NCBI RefSeq assembly: GCF_001039355.2
Contig: NW_019775569.1
Span: 684,394-748,393 of the forward strand
Reading direction: 5' to 3'
DNA from: Lingula anatina
Taxonomy: Eukaryota > Brachiopoda > Lingulata > Lingulida > Lingulidae
DNA length: 64,000 nt
Each line of letters opens with the position of its first letter. Within the stretch, counting starts at the first letter, position 1. The position numbers were made by a program, and so were the translations under genes. Below, in pieces: positions 45,701-58,366 of the stretch. The notes under the pieces are model-generated. The model was not told the origin of the DNA and searched no databases. It worked only from the letters and a program-made list of their open reading frames with translations.

Positions 45701-48700
45701 AGCACACGATAGTGAGACAGCTTATGCAGAGGCTAATACGTGCTAAAGTGATATCAGTATTTTTCACCTTTAGACATAAGAAGACAGGCAGGCATTGAAA
45801 TATAGTATTAACTGAATATTGGCTGGACTGTCTAGACTTCAAAGACTTGGAGATGTTGCATTGATAGCAGATTCTGAAGCACCTCAGACTGATACCAAAA
45901 AGAAGTCTCCAGGCTTTCTTCAGAACAGTCCAGGAAAGAGCAGACAACACTACAATAAGTCAAAGGCCAGTGTTGCAGACATTCCATGAAAAGATATTCA
46001 ACCTCCTTTATTGGTGGTGGTAATACACAACTGTGAAGTTATATGTGTAATACTGTGCAGTTACTTTTATGAACAGAAGTAACACACTATTATCAAGTAT
46101 TGACTTTTTTAAACTGTGACAACACAAAGCATGGCATCAAAAAATGGGGAATACAAAGCATGCACATGTAGACAAACCAAAATGGTGGAGAAACTGTTCA
46201 AGTTGAAAACAGAGCAGATTGAGATTAAAGAGGAAGTGGAGATAGTATCAACTCCAAATCAAACACGTGCACTCTTAGATCAGAACAGAGGTGAGACTGA
46301 TGACTACAGGAAAGACAGTGATTTACAGATAGAGAATTTGAAGCAGGCTAATGAAGCCTATAAAAGAGAAAACAAAGAACTATTGGAGAGATGCAGGTTA
46401 TTGGAAAGGGAGAAAGTGGATCTTCAAAATAATCTTCAAAATTTCAGAAACCAAGAAGCCCAACAGCTTTCAGAGGATACTCAAACACAGAACTCAAGTA
46501 TGAAAGGGTTGCTAACGAAGAAACTGCCTGACTCTTTGAACAAGCAAAAGCTAGCTTTTGTGGGTATGATAACAGTTCTGCTTATTTCTATGTTGATTCC
46601 TGTGTTTGCTAGATTCTTCTCATCATTCTGATCATTCCAAAATGAAGAAGCACTGAACAATAATTTGAGTCACTGTGGAAATGTTCTGGTTTTCTACGTG
46701 TAATATAAAATAATATAGTCCACATGTGAGCCATGATAAGGAAAACTTAAACAAAATTTTAAGGACATGACAAAAAAACCAAAGGGGGGAACACCTGAAA
46801 TTGACAGCGACTTTCAGTTGCAACAAATATATGTCAGGAGGGCAGGTGGCAAACAGACGATAAGTGATGTTATATCAGGAGACAATGAAATGTCACTCAT
46901 CCTTCAATTAATGATTAACAGGAGAAAAAGTTAAAAATAAACATGCAATGGGGCTTAAAATATATTGAGAAAAGTAAACAGCCAGCAAAAGTGACATAAT
47001 ATAAAGTAGATTTGAAGCTTGAAATAAAGGAACATAATTAAATCACAGTCAAGATGACACAAATGTTACCTCAGTTTCTGAGAATTGAAGCACATTGTGT
47101 GATTCATCATGATCTGATTGTCTTTAATTATAAGACTGTCCAAAAGCATTTTCCTCCCTATAAAATACTCTCCTTAATTTCATATCCCATTATGAAAATA
47201 ACTGAAATGTACAGCAATGATCTTAGCTATCATTTGTTCTTTTAAATCAAACATGTTGAGGCAGAAGAAGTAAAAAAAAAATCTGAATTAGCTAAACTAA
47301 GAAATATAATCTAAATCAATGACAAAACTGAAGAAAAAACAGTAAAAGCATTTAACATATCCTTAGCAAAGTTAAAGAAGCATTAGTCTAAAATTTCCTA
47401 TACAAAAAGCAGTTTCACAAGAGACCCTAAGACCAAAAGTAAACTTAAAGATGGAATAATTTGACCTACTTTAATTATGGATATATCTGTATAAGTCAAC
47501 TAAAATAATTTAATAACCGATCTAATACGTGATAAGTTATTTATTTCTTTTTATAAAACATGCAAAACATTTCATTTCAGTGAACTACCACTGCATTATC
47601 TCATGTCAAAGTAGGCTAAACATGACACTCCTATAGCTAAGTCCAACTTCTCATCTCAAAAAGTTCTTCTATACTTAAAGACTAAATAACAAGAGACAAC
47701 CACATCTTAGACAACAATACTGTACTGTGACCAGAAATTGGTCTTAGCTTTAAGAATATTTTATCATCCTAAAGATACCCCTAAAAGCCACTTTAATAGT
47801 TCTGATCTCAAGTTCCTTCATAGAACTGAACCAGGAAGACACCTCTGTACCTGCATATTCCAGTTGTTCTTGGCAATCCTCCTGAGCTGGTTCCTGGCCC
47901 TGGGGGTCTGCTTCAACACCATGTAGGCTGCCGCCATGCCATACAGGGCTCCCACATGGTCTCTCTGGAATAGAAGCAGTTTTTAAATTACCTCTATTGA
48001 AAAGAATGTTTTATATGATTTCTCTGGAACAGAATCAGTTTTATAGTACCTCTCTGGATTAGAATTAGTTTTTAAATTACCTCTATTGAAAAGAATGTTT
48101 TATATTATTTCTCTGGAACAGAATCAGTTTTTATAGTACCTCTCTGGGTTAGAATTAGTTTTTATAGTATCTCTCTGTAATAACATAATCATTTTTTTTT
48201 AGAATTATCTCTCTAGAATATCATTTTTGCAATGTCTTTGGAATAAAGATCACCTTGAAATAATTGTCAGCCACTGGGAAAAATATCACACAGAAATGAA
48301 ACTCAAATGAGACTCAATACAAACCTGATAAAATATGACTTTTTATCAACAAAAAATCTGCCAATTTAATTACACAGTTGAGGCAAATCACAACTAGTAT
48401 TCAAGAGTATATATATATTAGACTAATTCTTTATATCTCTTTCACGGCAACAAATGCATATTCATAGTATACAACAGCTCTGATCATGACCTTTAACCTC
48501 TGACCTACCTCAGCAGATGCAATCTCCATGAACGCTGCCAGAGCCTTCTCAATGTTTTGCTTGTTCTTGGTGGCAATCAACAACATATTCTCCAGGAGTC
48601 TGGGCCGGATGTCACCGGGTCGTTGTCTCAGCTCTTTGATCAGTTTCTCCGCAGTTTTTACTGCCAGCTGCTCACTGTCTGCCCTCTCCGCTGCTGAACT

Positions 48701-51700
48701 GTAAAGAGAAACAAAATAATGTGATGTTTACCTCAGTTTTAAAAAAAAATTGCTGCATTATATTCATGGCCCTGAATCCATTTATCTTGAAATTATTTGA
48801 ATATAATAAAATACAAAACTATATCATACCAAGTTAAATTTTCTCTATAAAAAAATCAAAAGAATCAAAAAAATCTATAAGTCCACTTACTCGGCATTGT
48901 CCATAGTTTCAAACACTTCTCCACCAATGATATCATTATCAGGGTTCAGACAGATCTCTATCATACAGTATATGGCCTCCTGGCCCCAGTCTGTGTCCTT
49001 CCTGGCCTTGTTGAAGTACTTCAGGGCATTGTTGGGGTTGCCTGTGTGCCTGGAATAGGGACAGGCCAGATGATATTTAGATAGGTTAAAGGAGACTCAC
49101 ATCTTTTTGAGAAAAAGAAAAAAAAACATGTTTCATTCATTTACAAAATCCATTTGACAAAATGCAGGTAAATTTTGAAGCCAAGCCAGTGAAATTTGTT
49201 CAGTAAATGGCAATTATTTCTGAGCTAGTACTTTTAGACCCGGTGCCCAAAAAGGGCCAATGGGCCATGGCGTTTTTGGTATGGACCATCAATCCCAAAA
49301 AGTTGCATTACTCTGTCAAAAAAAAAAAAAATATATACAATTGGCCCCTTTATCTTTATTCTAATATTCAAAATCATGGTCTCACCATTCATACAGCCCC
49401 TTGCAGTAATTATAGCCTGGTTCTGTGGCAGTCTTTGGTGAGAAAGTTTCAGCTTTTTCCAGGAACACTGGCACCTCATCCAGTTTTCCTCCACGTCGCA
49501 TGAGGTCAACCAGGCGTGCCAGAGCTTCGAAGTGATCTGGTGCACGCTGCAGAAGTTGTTGGAAATGAAACATGGCTGCATCATAGTCATTTTTGCGGAA
49601 CATCAGGTCAGCCATCATCTGGGAAAGAAAAATGATTAAAAATCAGTTAAAGATACCACTGAAATGTTATTGTTCTAGATTTAATAATACTATACCTAGA
49701 TGAATAACAGAAAGGATTTTGGTTCTTGAAATTACAGAGGACAACATTTATTGACTCAGAAAAATTCAACATATATAAATTATATAATTTTCTTTTACGA
49801 AAACAGGATCCTACATGTTTACAGACATATCGCTCTCTCTTTCTATCTGTGTGTAGAAGATAGACATATAGCAAATGAGAGAGAGAGAGAGAGAGAGAGA
49901 CTTACCACAGTTGCAGCATCATTTTGCTTCTCATTCTTCAGCAAGGCCATGAGTTGGTGTTGACAGGCATTCAGATCATCTGTTAACATGTACAGCCTGG
50001 CCAGCTCTATAGCAACCTGAGGGGAAAGGAAATAAATAAAATATATTTGACAGTAAAATTTGATTCAAATGCTTAATTCAAAAACATTTAGACAAAAATC
50101 TTAACCCCGTTCCTTGTTTCATTGAAATTACCCCAAGTCCATTACAGAATTTTCTGTGATTCATTTTTTAAAATTTTATTTAATTATTCACTTATTTATT
50201 TTTATTTTTTTTTTGGGAGGGGGGGGGTGGTGCAAATCAGAAGACATAATATAAAATCCCTCACCTTCTCATCATTCTCATTGTAGACCAGTGCCTCCTT
50301 GTAGTACTTGATTGCCTTCTCATAGTCTCTCTGATCTGAGGAGTGCTTGGCCATCTGGCTGCAGATACTGGATGGGGGATAAAATGGAGAAGCTGAGTAC
50401 ATACATAATTCACAATGTATTTGCTAAACAGATCTTTATATATAACAACAACTGTACACAATTTGCACTCAATCATATCATATTATATCTTATCTGTGCA
50501 TATGCCCACATCTTGTTTCTGTGGTCTGCTAAACAACATATTGACCTCAGCCTAATAAATAATTGTATAATTATACTTTTCCCCATAATAACAATTATAT
50601 TTAAACCTCTATTTAAATCTCTACATAAAGCACAACCCTTCATTCTCACCAGAGTGCCAGATTTCTCCTTTTATTTTTTCAAAACTTTATTAAGTTATCT
50701 TTACATCCTTATGTTGAATAAGAAAAAGAATTGTGACAAGTCAAAATACATTAAGAGCACTGCTCCACCATGAAACATTACCTGGCTGCTAACTGTTTCT
50801 GAGCTGGCACTGCATCTGGCTGCTCCATGTGCACTCTTTTCAATACCCTGTGAAGTCATGTTAAGTAATTAATCAATTACCTTATTCATCTATCCATCCT
50901 TTTGTTTATCTATTTATTTATTTATATACATTTTAAGGTTTTCCAACTGCCAGTGATAAAATTGAAGCAAATTTGACAATTTTGTATGAGTAAATTATTT
51001 ATATATATTACCTTAAAAACACAAATTTTTCTTTAAAAGTTGACATATTTTCTTTTCTTTCCTGTTTGTTTTGTTTCTCCACAAAGAATGTTCACATTTG
51101 TTTACTGTTGACTAAAATGTAAAGTTGTCTTATGTATTTATTTAAAAACCTTAAACACATTGGCTGCAAAGCAAACCGTACCTAGCTTGCATGTCCCTGG
51201 CCTTATTAAGTGCCTCTACTGACTGTTCAAATTCTTCTCTGTGAGTGTGCACTTTGGCTAGCAATACCAAATACTTGGTCTGTTCTATCATCTCTTCAAG
51301 CTTAGTCACTGAAACAGAAGCATGATTATCTTCAAATTTAAAATAATGTTTTTATAATTAATTAAAACAGCTATACTTGTTATTATAATTGTGACTTTGA
51401 ATACACAGCGCAGCTGATGAAATAACTTGCTGGGCATAATTATGATTATTTTTAGGATTAGGCTGATAGAGTTGTACTGCTTAATGGGACTAATATTACT
51501 CTTGAACACTGGAAAAAAGATTTACAGGCATAAAAAACCCTGTAATAGTAACTGAACTAATTCAAATATAATAACAAACTTAGTTTTGATAAAACTACTT
51601 AACAGTGTCTTTATCATATATGGAGAGAATTAAAACCAGATCACAATGCATGCAAATGAAGCTCATTTGGAGTGTCCAGCAACATCTATCTGCCTTCTAC

Positions 51701-52556
51701 AACAGGTAAGTGTTATTATACTGAAACCTCAAGGTGAGCATAATTTCCATTGGGTAAGATTTGGCTTTAGATACCTCCCAATTTTCATCATTCTTTGAGT
51801 TTTTTTCAAGGCCTAGAAAGTGGCTTTGTTACCTGCTCCTGCCTGGTCCAGTGCCTGCATTAACACCTTCTGTGCCTTGTCATACTGTCTCAGCTTTAAC
51901 AGAAGCTCTGCCAGGTCATACCTAGATTACAACAACATCTGCTTTAATACGTAAAACTACAGAATAAAATGGGTTACATCACTGGGCATGATCAGCAGCC
52001 TCCTTTGTGTGCCTAGTGGCATTGCCTCATCTTTGAATTCTGCAAAATTATTTTGATTTTATGGATTATAATAACAACAATTCGAGTATGTCACAGTTAA
52101 AAAAAGAAAACATAGACAGCACTACAATACTGCCTCAGCATAACGATTCTTTCGTAATGCAATTACGTAACATGAAAAATAATAAAAGGGATAATAACTC
52201 TTCGTATGAGATCTATATTTCACAATAAAAACATTGTGAATAACTCGTAGAAATATAATATATTCTGACTACAAAAAAGGCCAGTATAGCTATTATTCTG
52301 ATATCTGAGCTTGTCTTTAGACCACGTGACCTCCACTGATGGCTATACTCTGTTAGAATCTCTTAAGAGATTTTAACAAAAAACCAAACTTTTTAGAAAC
52401 AAACCAGGGACTAACTTTGATTGTAAAAATGGATTCATTAACCATTGGTAAGTATGGGAAAATTGTTGTTTACTCTAGGAAAATTCATTTTTTGGCCGAA
52501 ACGAAGAGTTATTATCCCTTTAATGCAATTGTGCTGCATATAAAATGCACTTCTTT

Positions 52557-52625
<69 letters not shown>

Positions 52626-53645
52626 TTTTTTTTGGGGGGGGGAGGGAGGGGGACAGCTGATGTGGGCAATTCAATCCTGTCAGGAGTTTTTGTATGTTTA
52701 TACATTTACTCTCACAGACAGCATACACATTCTTTAAAAAAAACATGGGAATGTGAAGTTTAGTGCTCTTAATTGCACATTACCTGCTAAAGAAAAAAAT
52801 CATCAAAGGTACTTAACACTACAAGCACTCAAGGGTTGTCATAACAAGCAACATGTGCACTCACCTCAGGGACGTTTGGGAACCAGACTTCAACGCTGCC
52901 TCATAATAGTTAATGGCCTTAAAAAAAGGAAACATTTTATTGTGAGTAATCATCTTACTGATGCTACAGTTGTGGTTGAAAACTAAATCTTTATTTTCTT
53001 CTGGTAGTATGTTCTTCAAGTTAACTTTTTAAAATCTAATGTGCTGACAAAAGTTTAATATCTCCATAGATTACCTTGATAAAAATAATTAAATATTAAA
53101 TTTTTTTTCTTATTTTTTGATAAATCTCTATTTTGATATTAAAACTTACCTTTCCATAATTATGTGTCTTGACAAGAGCCTGTCCTATCTTGCTAGCAAG
53201 AGCGCCATCTTTTGGGTTCAGTTTCAAAGCTGCTTGATACACCTCTATAGCTTTCTCTGGCTGTAATAGTCACATGAAAAATATGTGCTGATAAGCTTTA
53301 ATGTGAATCCTCATTTAAATACTAAGCATACTCACCTAAACACAAAATGATTAGAAATAATAAAACAATATACCTGCTTTAAAATTGTACAGAGGCAAAA
53401 CCCATCATTTATCACAGACAAGATAGTGAGTGAGAGAGAGAATGATTAAGAGATGAACTGACCTCTTGTATGCTCATGTAGGCATCCCCCAGTAGCAGAC
53501 ACGTGTGGGCACTGGGATGTTTGTCCACTAGTTCTCTAGAATTACAATAATGATGGAGGAGTTAGATATTCCTTGGTAAGTCAAAATAAGAGCCAGTCCT
53601 ATCTTTGTAACAAAAGTAACATCTTTTGAGAAAATTTTTGTTTTA

Positions 53646-53682
<37 letters not shown>

Positions 53683-55324
53683 ACAACTGAAATAAAAAGT
53701 CTTAACATTCCCATGAAATGCTGGCTGAACAGATATTGGTGCCCATCTAGGAAAGTTGTGGCCATGTTGTGTGGTTGTTGATTTTTTGAAGATGAAGTGC
53801 ATGTTTGTGCATGGATGCATCTGTGTACTTGTGCGTATTAATATGTATTCCTGTGTATGTATGTGTCCATATCACAGAATTCCCCTGTGACCTACTTGTA
53901 GCAACTGGCATACAGCCTCTTATCCTTCCTGTGATGCAGATAGATCTCCGCCATCTTTTCTCTGGCCTGAACAAAGTACGGCTCATTCTCTTTGACATTA
54001 CGCAACATGACCAGGGCGCCCTCTACATCTCCACGGTTTAGGGAGAGGTCAGCGTTGGCAATCATGATTCTGATTTCCTCGGGAGTGCCTTCAAACTCCA
54101 TGGTGGCGTCCGTCATCACCTTGGCTGCTTCATGCTGGAAGTGAGCACACGTCAATAAATAATAAGATCAAGTACTAAATAAGTACTAAATAAAGATAAT
54201 TGCTGCCTCAAGCAAATTAATTTGAAAAATTATGTCACTTGACAAGAGCCTGTCCTTTCTAGCAAAAATGCCATCTTTTGTGAAAATTTATTTGGATTAG
54301 GTTAAAAAGAAATTTTAAGGCTGAAGTTAAGCATTATAGATTACATGAAAATGCATCGTATGTTTCTGTGAGTATCAATGAAATAATACAACTGAACAAA
54401 TAAATATAACATTATACCATCCACATCAAACAACACTATTTACACTTTTTAAAATTTCTGAATACATCCTGTGAACTTGAAAGAAACAGTTCTCTGATTC
54501 AACTCAACATCTGATATACAAAACTTATTGCAATCCCTACTCACAGTTTCTGCACACATCCTGTGTGCTTCTGCCAGCTCTAGGAACACTGACACCCTGT
54601 CATTTATACCAATCTGGGCTACCTTCTTCTTACTCCCTGACTTACTGTCTGAAATAGTAGTAAACCTGTTCATCGTCTCAGATATAAGAAGCACTTGGAA
54701 TACAAGTTAACACAGTTAAACAGTTTAATAGTATCAAAAATGTCTGCGGTTGTTGTCTTGGTTAAAAAAAGTTTCTTGATATTCATAAGTTGAAACTTAA
54801 CAAAAACAAATGCACAACTGCTCATGGTCCTTAACAAAAAAAAGTCAATATCTCTGAGCAGACCAAATAGAATATTAACTTCCATTCCAAAGAAAAGACA
54901 CTTCTTGCTGTGATGTTCATCATTTTAGTGTCTCTACCTCTGTTTTCCAGTGAGACACTAGACCATAAACAACCCAATCTCCAAACTGACCTTTGTTTCT
55001 TGATATACATACTGACCTGACTTCTTGACTCCAGGTAAAGACATGGCCATCTGCAGAGTCTTCACAGCATCCTGGAAGTCTCCCTGCTTCTTCTGTATCC
55101 TGGCTTTTATCAGGTGATACAGGGGGTGCTCTCTTACCTGGAAAACAATATGTAGGGACAGTCCGTGAACTGATCTGCTCGATAGTCAAATGGGATCAGG
55201 AGGTTTTAAAAAACCTCTTTTACTGGGAATAAAGAGACTAAACAGGATAAAAAAGAGAGATATAGAAGAAATATCAAAAATGTGTCAGATTTTTGTGCAT
55301 TAATGTTAACATAAAAAGAGGGTG

Positions 55325-55376
<52 letters not shown>

Positions 55377-58326
55377 TTTTGTACCTCAAAGTTATAGCTG
55401 AGTCCCACTTCCAGTGACTGTGATGCCTGTTTAAAGTTCCCCTGGTGCAGCTGTATCTGAGCCATCAAGATGTGGGCGTCAGAGAAGGTGGAGTCCTGAT
55501 CCAGGCAGTGTTGTAAGGTGCCCTGGGCAGCATCAACATCACCTGGGATAATAAAAGCCAGGGTGAGGATTATCATGTTAATACTTTTTTAACAGGCTGA
55601 ATGCTTTCATTATATATCTTATTACTATAATTCCTAAATCAAAACTGGAACACATTCTGCAAAAGTGGACAGTTTAAAATATACTGCATTGGAGAAGCAC
55701 ACCACAGAAATCCCCCACCTGACAGGAACTTGACCTTGGCCATGAGAAAGAGAGCCTCCAAGAGTCCTGGCACTGTCCTAGTCACTGGCTCCAGCACCAT
55801 CTGGCACCTCTTCAGCACTGGGTGGACTGGCTGACCAGTGGTGCTGGGCTGCAATACAGGAGGACATTGTGTTAGATGTGACAGCAATGTGTTGGTTGTA
55901 CTGAGATTGTGTTAGATGTGACAGCAATGTGTTGGTTGTACGGAGATTGTGTTAGATGTGACAGCAATGTGTTGGTTGAACGGAGATTGTGTTAGATGTG
56001 ACAGCAATGTGTTGGTTGTACGGAGATTGTGTTAGATGTGACAGCAATGTGTTGGTTGTGATAGGATTGTACTAGCTGTGACAGCAATCTGTTAATTGTG
56101 GTAATACTGCATGGGACATGATAGCAATATACTTGTTTTGCCTAAATATTTCCATTCATAACAAAAAAGCTTATGTCTAAGACCAATAGCTCTCATATTG
56201 GACTACCACAGATTTCTACTGAATAGAAATAAGCAAAATTTTAAGTCTTTTCTGTGAGTTAATATGAACTCTCATTCTTAAGTGTGTTTGTGCAACAAGC
56301 CTCTGATCAATACCTACCTGCTGAGGAGCATAGATGAGGAACTCATGGATGACTTGGATCAAGAAGTCAGGGTTCATCTGGTAGAAGTACTGGACTCCTA
56401 ATGGCAGAGACTGGAACCCAAACACAGGAATATTTTGTATCAACCAGTAAGACAACAAATGGTTTTCAGTATGGAGGAGATGACAACACCTCTCTTATTA
56501 AAATTAAGAATTTGTAAGTCACCATGACAATGAGGAGTAAATAACAAATTTGATATTCTGCTGTGAATGTTTTCAGTGTAACTTTGTGAGCAAAAAAGTA
56601 ATTTACCAGCCTGGTTTTCTTTATTTACTTTATTTTCTGTTTGCAGACCACCTGGAGTTCGGCCTTACCTCCAGTCCTGAAAAGTGGTTCTCTACGGCTT
56701 CATTTAAGAGCTCGAGGACTTTCTCAGGTCCTTTCTGTCTCTTCCTGGCCAGCACTGCACTCAGGTACGACACCTCCTGGAGAGGTGGGAATACAAATAA
56801 TATCAGTGGAATAAAATGATACATCAAATTTTAATTCTGCACTTTAAACAATGGGGAAAATTCTTCTCAGGTCTTTTAAGAGGTCTGTCTGTGAATGGTT
56901 TTGGATTGATGCTGAGTGCCTGAGCTAATACCATGTTACAGTAGTTATTATTATTTTTTTTAATTACAGAAATTTGAATTTCAAGATGATTTTGTTAAAA
57001 ATATTATAATAAATGAAAAAATATGGGCTAGTGGTCTAAATATAATATGAATATCAAACCAATACAGTGTAGAAGCACTTACTGCAGATTTCCCAATGCT
57101 CTGCTGTATCTCACTTAAAAATTCCAACTGCTGTGCTGCATCTTCTAGCTGGTTTTCTGCTAACTGACATCTGATAATACCTAAAACATTGGTCAAGAAC
57201 TGGTTACAAAACAAGTTACAAAACAAAGAGGTGAATCAAAATTATAAACATATGGAAGGATTGCATGGATAGCAATGAGATAGACAGACAGACAAGCAGA
57301 CAGACAGACGCGCAGATAGACAGACAGACTGAGACTGATACAGCTATATCTTTACTTTATCAATTCATATCAAAGGCTCAAAACTGACGATGAAATATAC
57401 AAACACTGCAATACAAATCTCTAAATACCTTTTTGGGGAATTGTCTTAAGTGGTGTATTTGCAAATATAAATTATTTTACTGTGATCCTAATAAAAGCCA
57501 TTACTGTTATCCCTGACTGATATTTCTAAGAATCATGTAGCTTCATTTAACCTGTAGTAAGTTTTTCCTTGTAATTGGCAATTCTAGTTGCTGTGTTTCA
57601 AAATAAATTAAAATGTGTGACTGGTAATCTCAGATGACATGCTAAAAATTCAATTTCTCAACATTTGTATTGTAAACAGTGCAGAGAGGAATGTGGAATG
57701 CAGTTCTTAAGAGTCCCTCTTCTTTTTATTCTTATTATTACTATCATGCCACCACAAGTGATAATGTATCCACTCTCGCAACATCCACCTACCTGTCAGA
57801 GCTGCCACACTGGTCTCGTCCAGCTTCATGGCGTTCTTGTAACACTTCATGGCATCCCTCACCCTCCCCTGCATCAGCAACTCGTAACCCAGCTCTGTGA
57901 CGTACTCCGCACTAGTGTTATCAAGGCTAACTGCCCTCTCTGCCAGAGTGTATGTCTGTTGTAGAACTAGGAGATTCCTACCACACTAGAATGGAGAATA
58001 ATACAATTATATAACTGGTATGATCAAAGGGTTCTTGGAGTTGGGTGATTCTTATCCCACTTGATAGTACAATCATACAATAACATCAATGAGGCCTTCG
58101 TAAAGCAGCAAGTGATGTTTGTTTTGTTCAAAGAAGCCTTCATCTGTGGCAAACATTTTCACTTTATAAATTTCTAAAGAAAACATCAATATTTAGATCA
58201 GGCATGAGATGAACATTATCTTACCAGTCTACAAAATGTCTGTGCTATATCATTGTACAGGTGTGGGTTCTTTGGCTCAAACCTGTCCACCAAACCTATC
58301 AGATCCCCAATCTTTGTTGCAGCCTG

Positions 58327-58366
<40 letters not shown>

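Noticed and set aside
46116-46130. Upstream GTG as start of the nested ORF
   Set aside because: GTG is not a normal start in animals; ATG at 46131 has a strong Kozak context.
50312-50773. Plus-strand 153-codon ORF
   Set aside because: It overlaps a TTC21B exon in antisense and an AT-rich intron; no ordered composition or domain.
52417-52763. ORFs reading VCVCVC or THTHTH
   Set aside because: Translation of a (GT)n microsatellite.
55868-56100. CRISPR-like direct repeats
   Set aside because: Head-to-tail 40-bp units without unique spacers, in an intron of an animal gene: a minisatellite.
58326-58364. Poly-A run as a retrocopy tail
   Set aside because: No coding or retroelement sequence precedes it; it lies next to a TTC21B exon acceptor within the intron.
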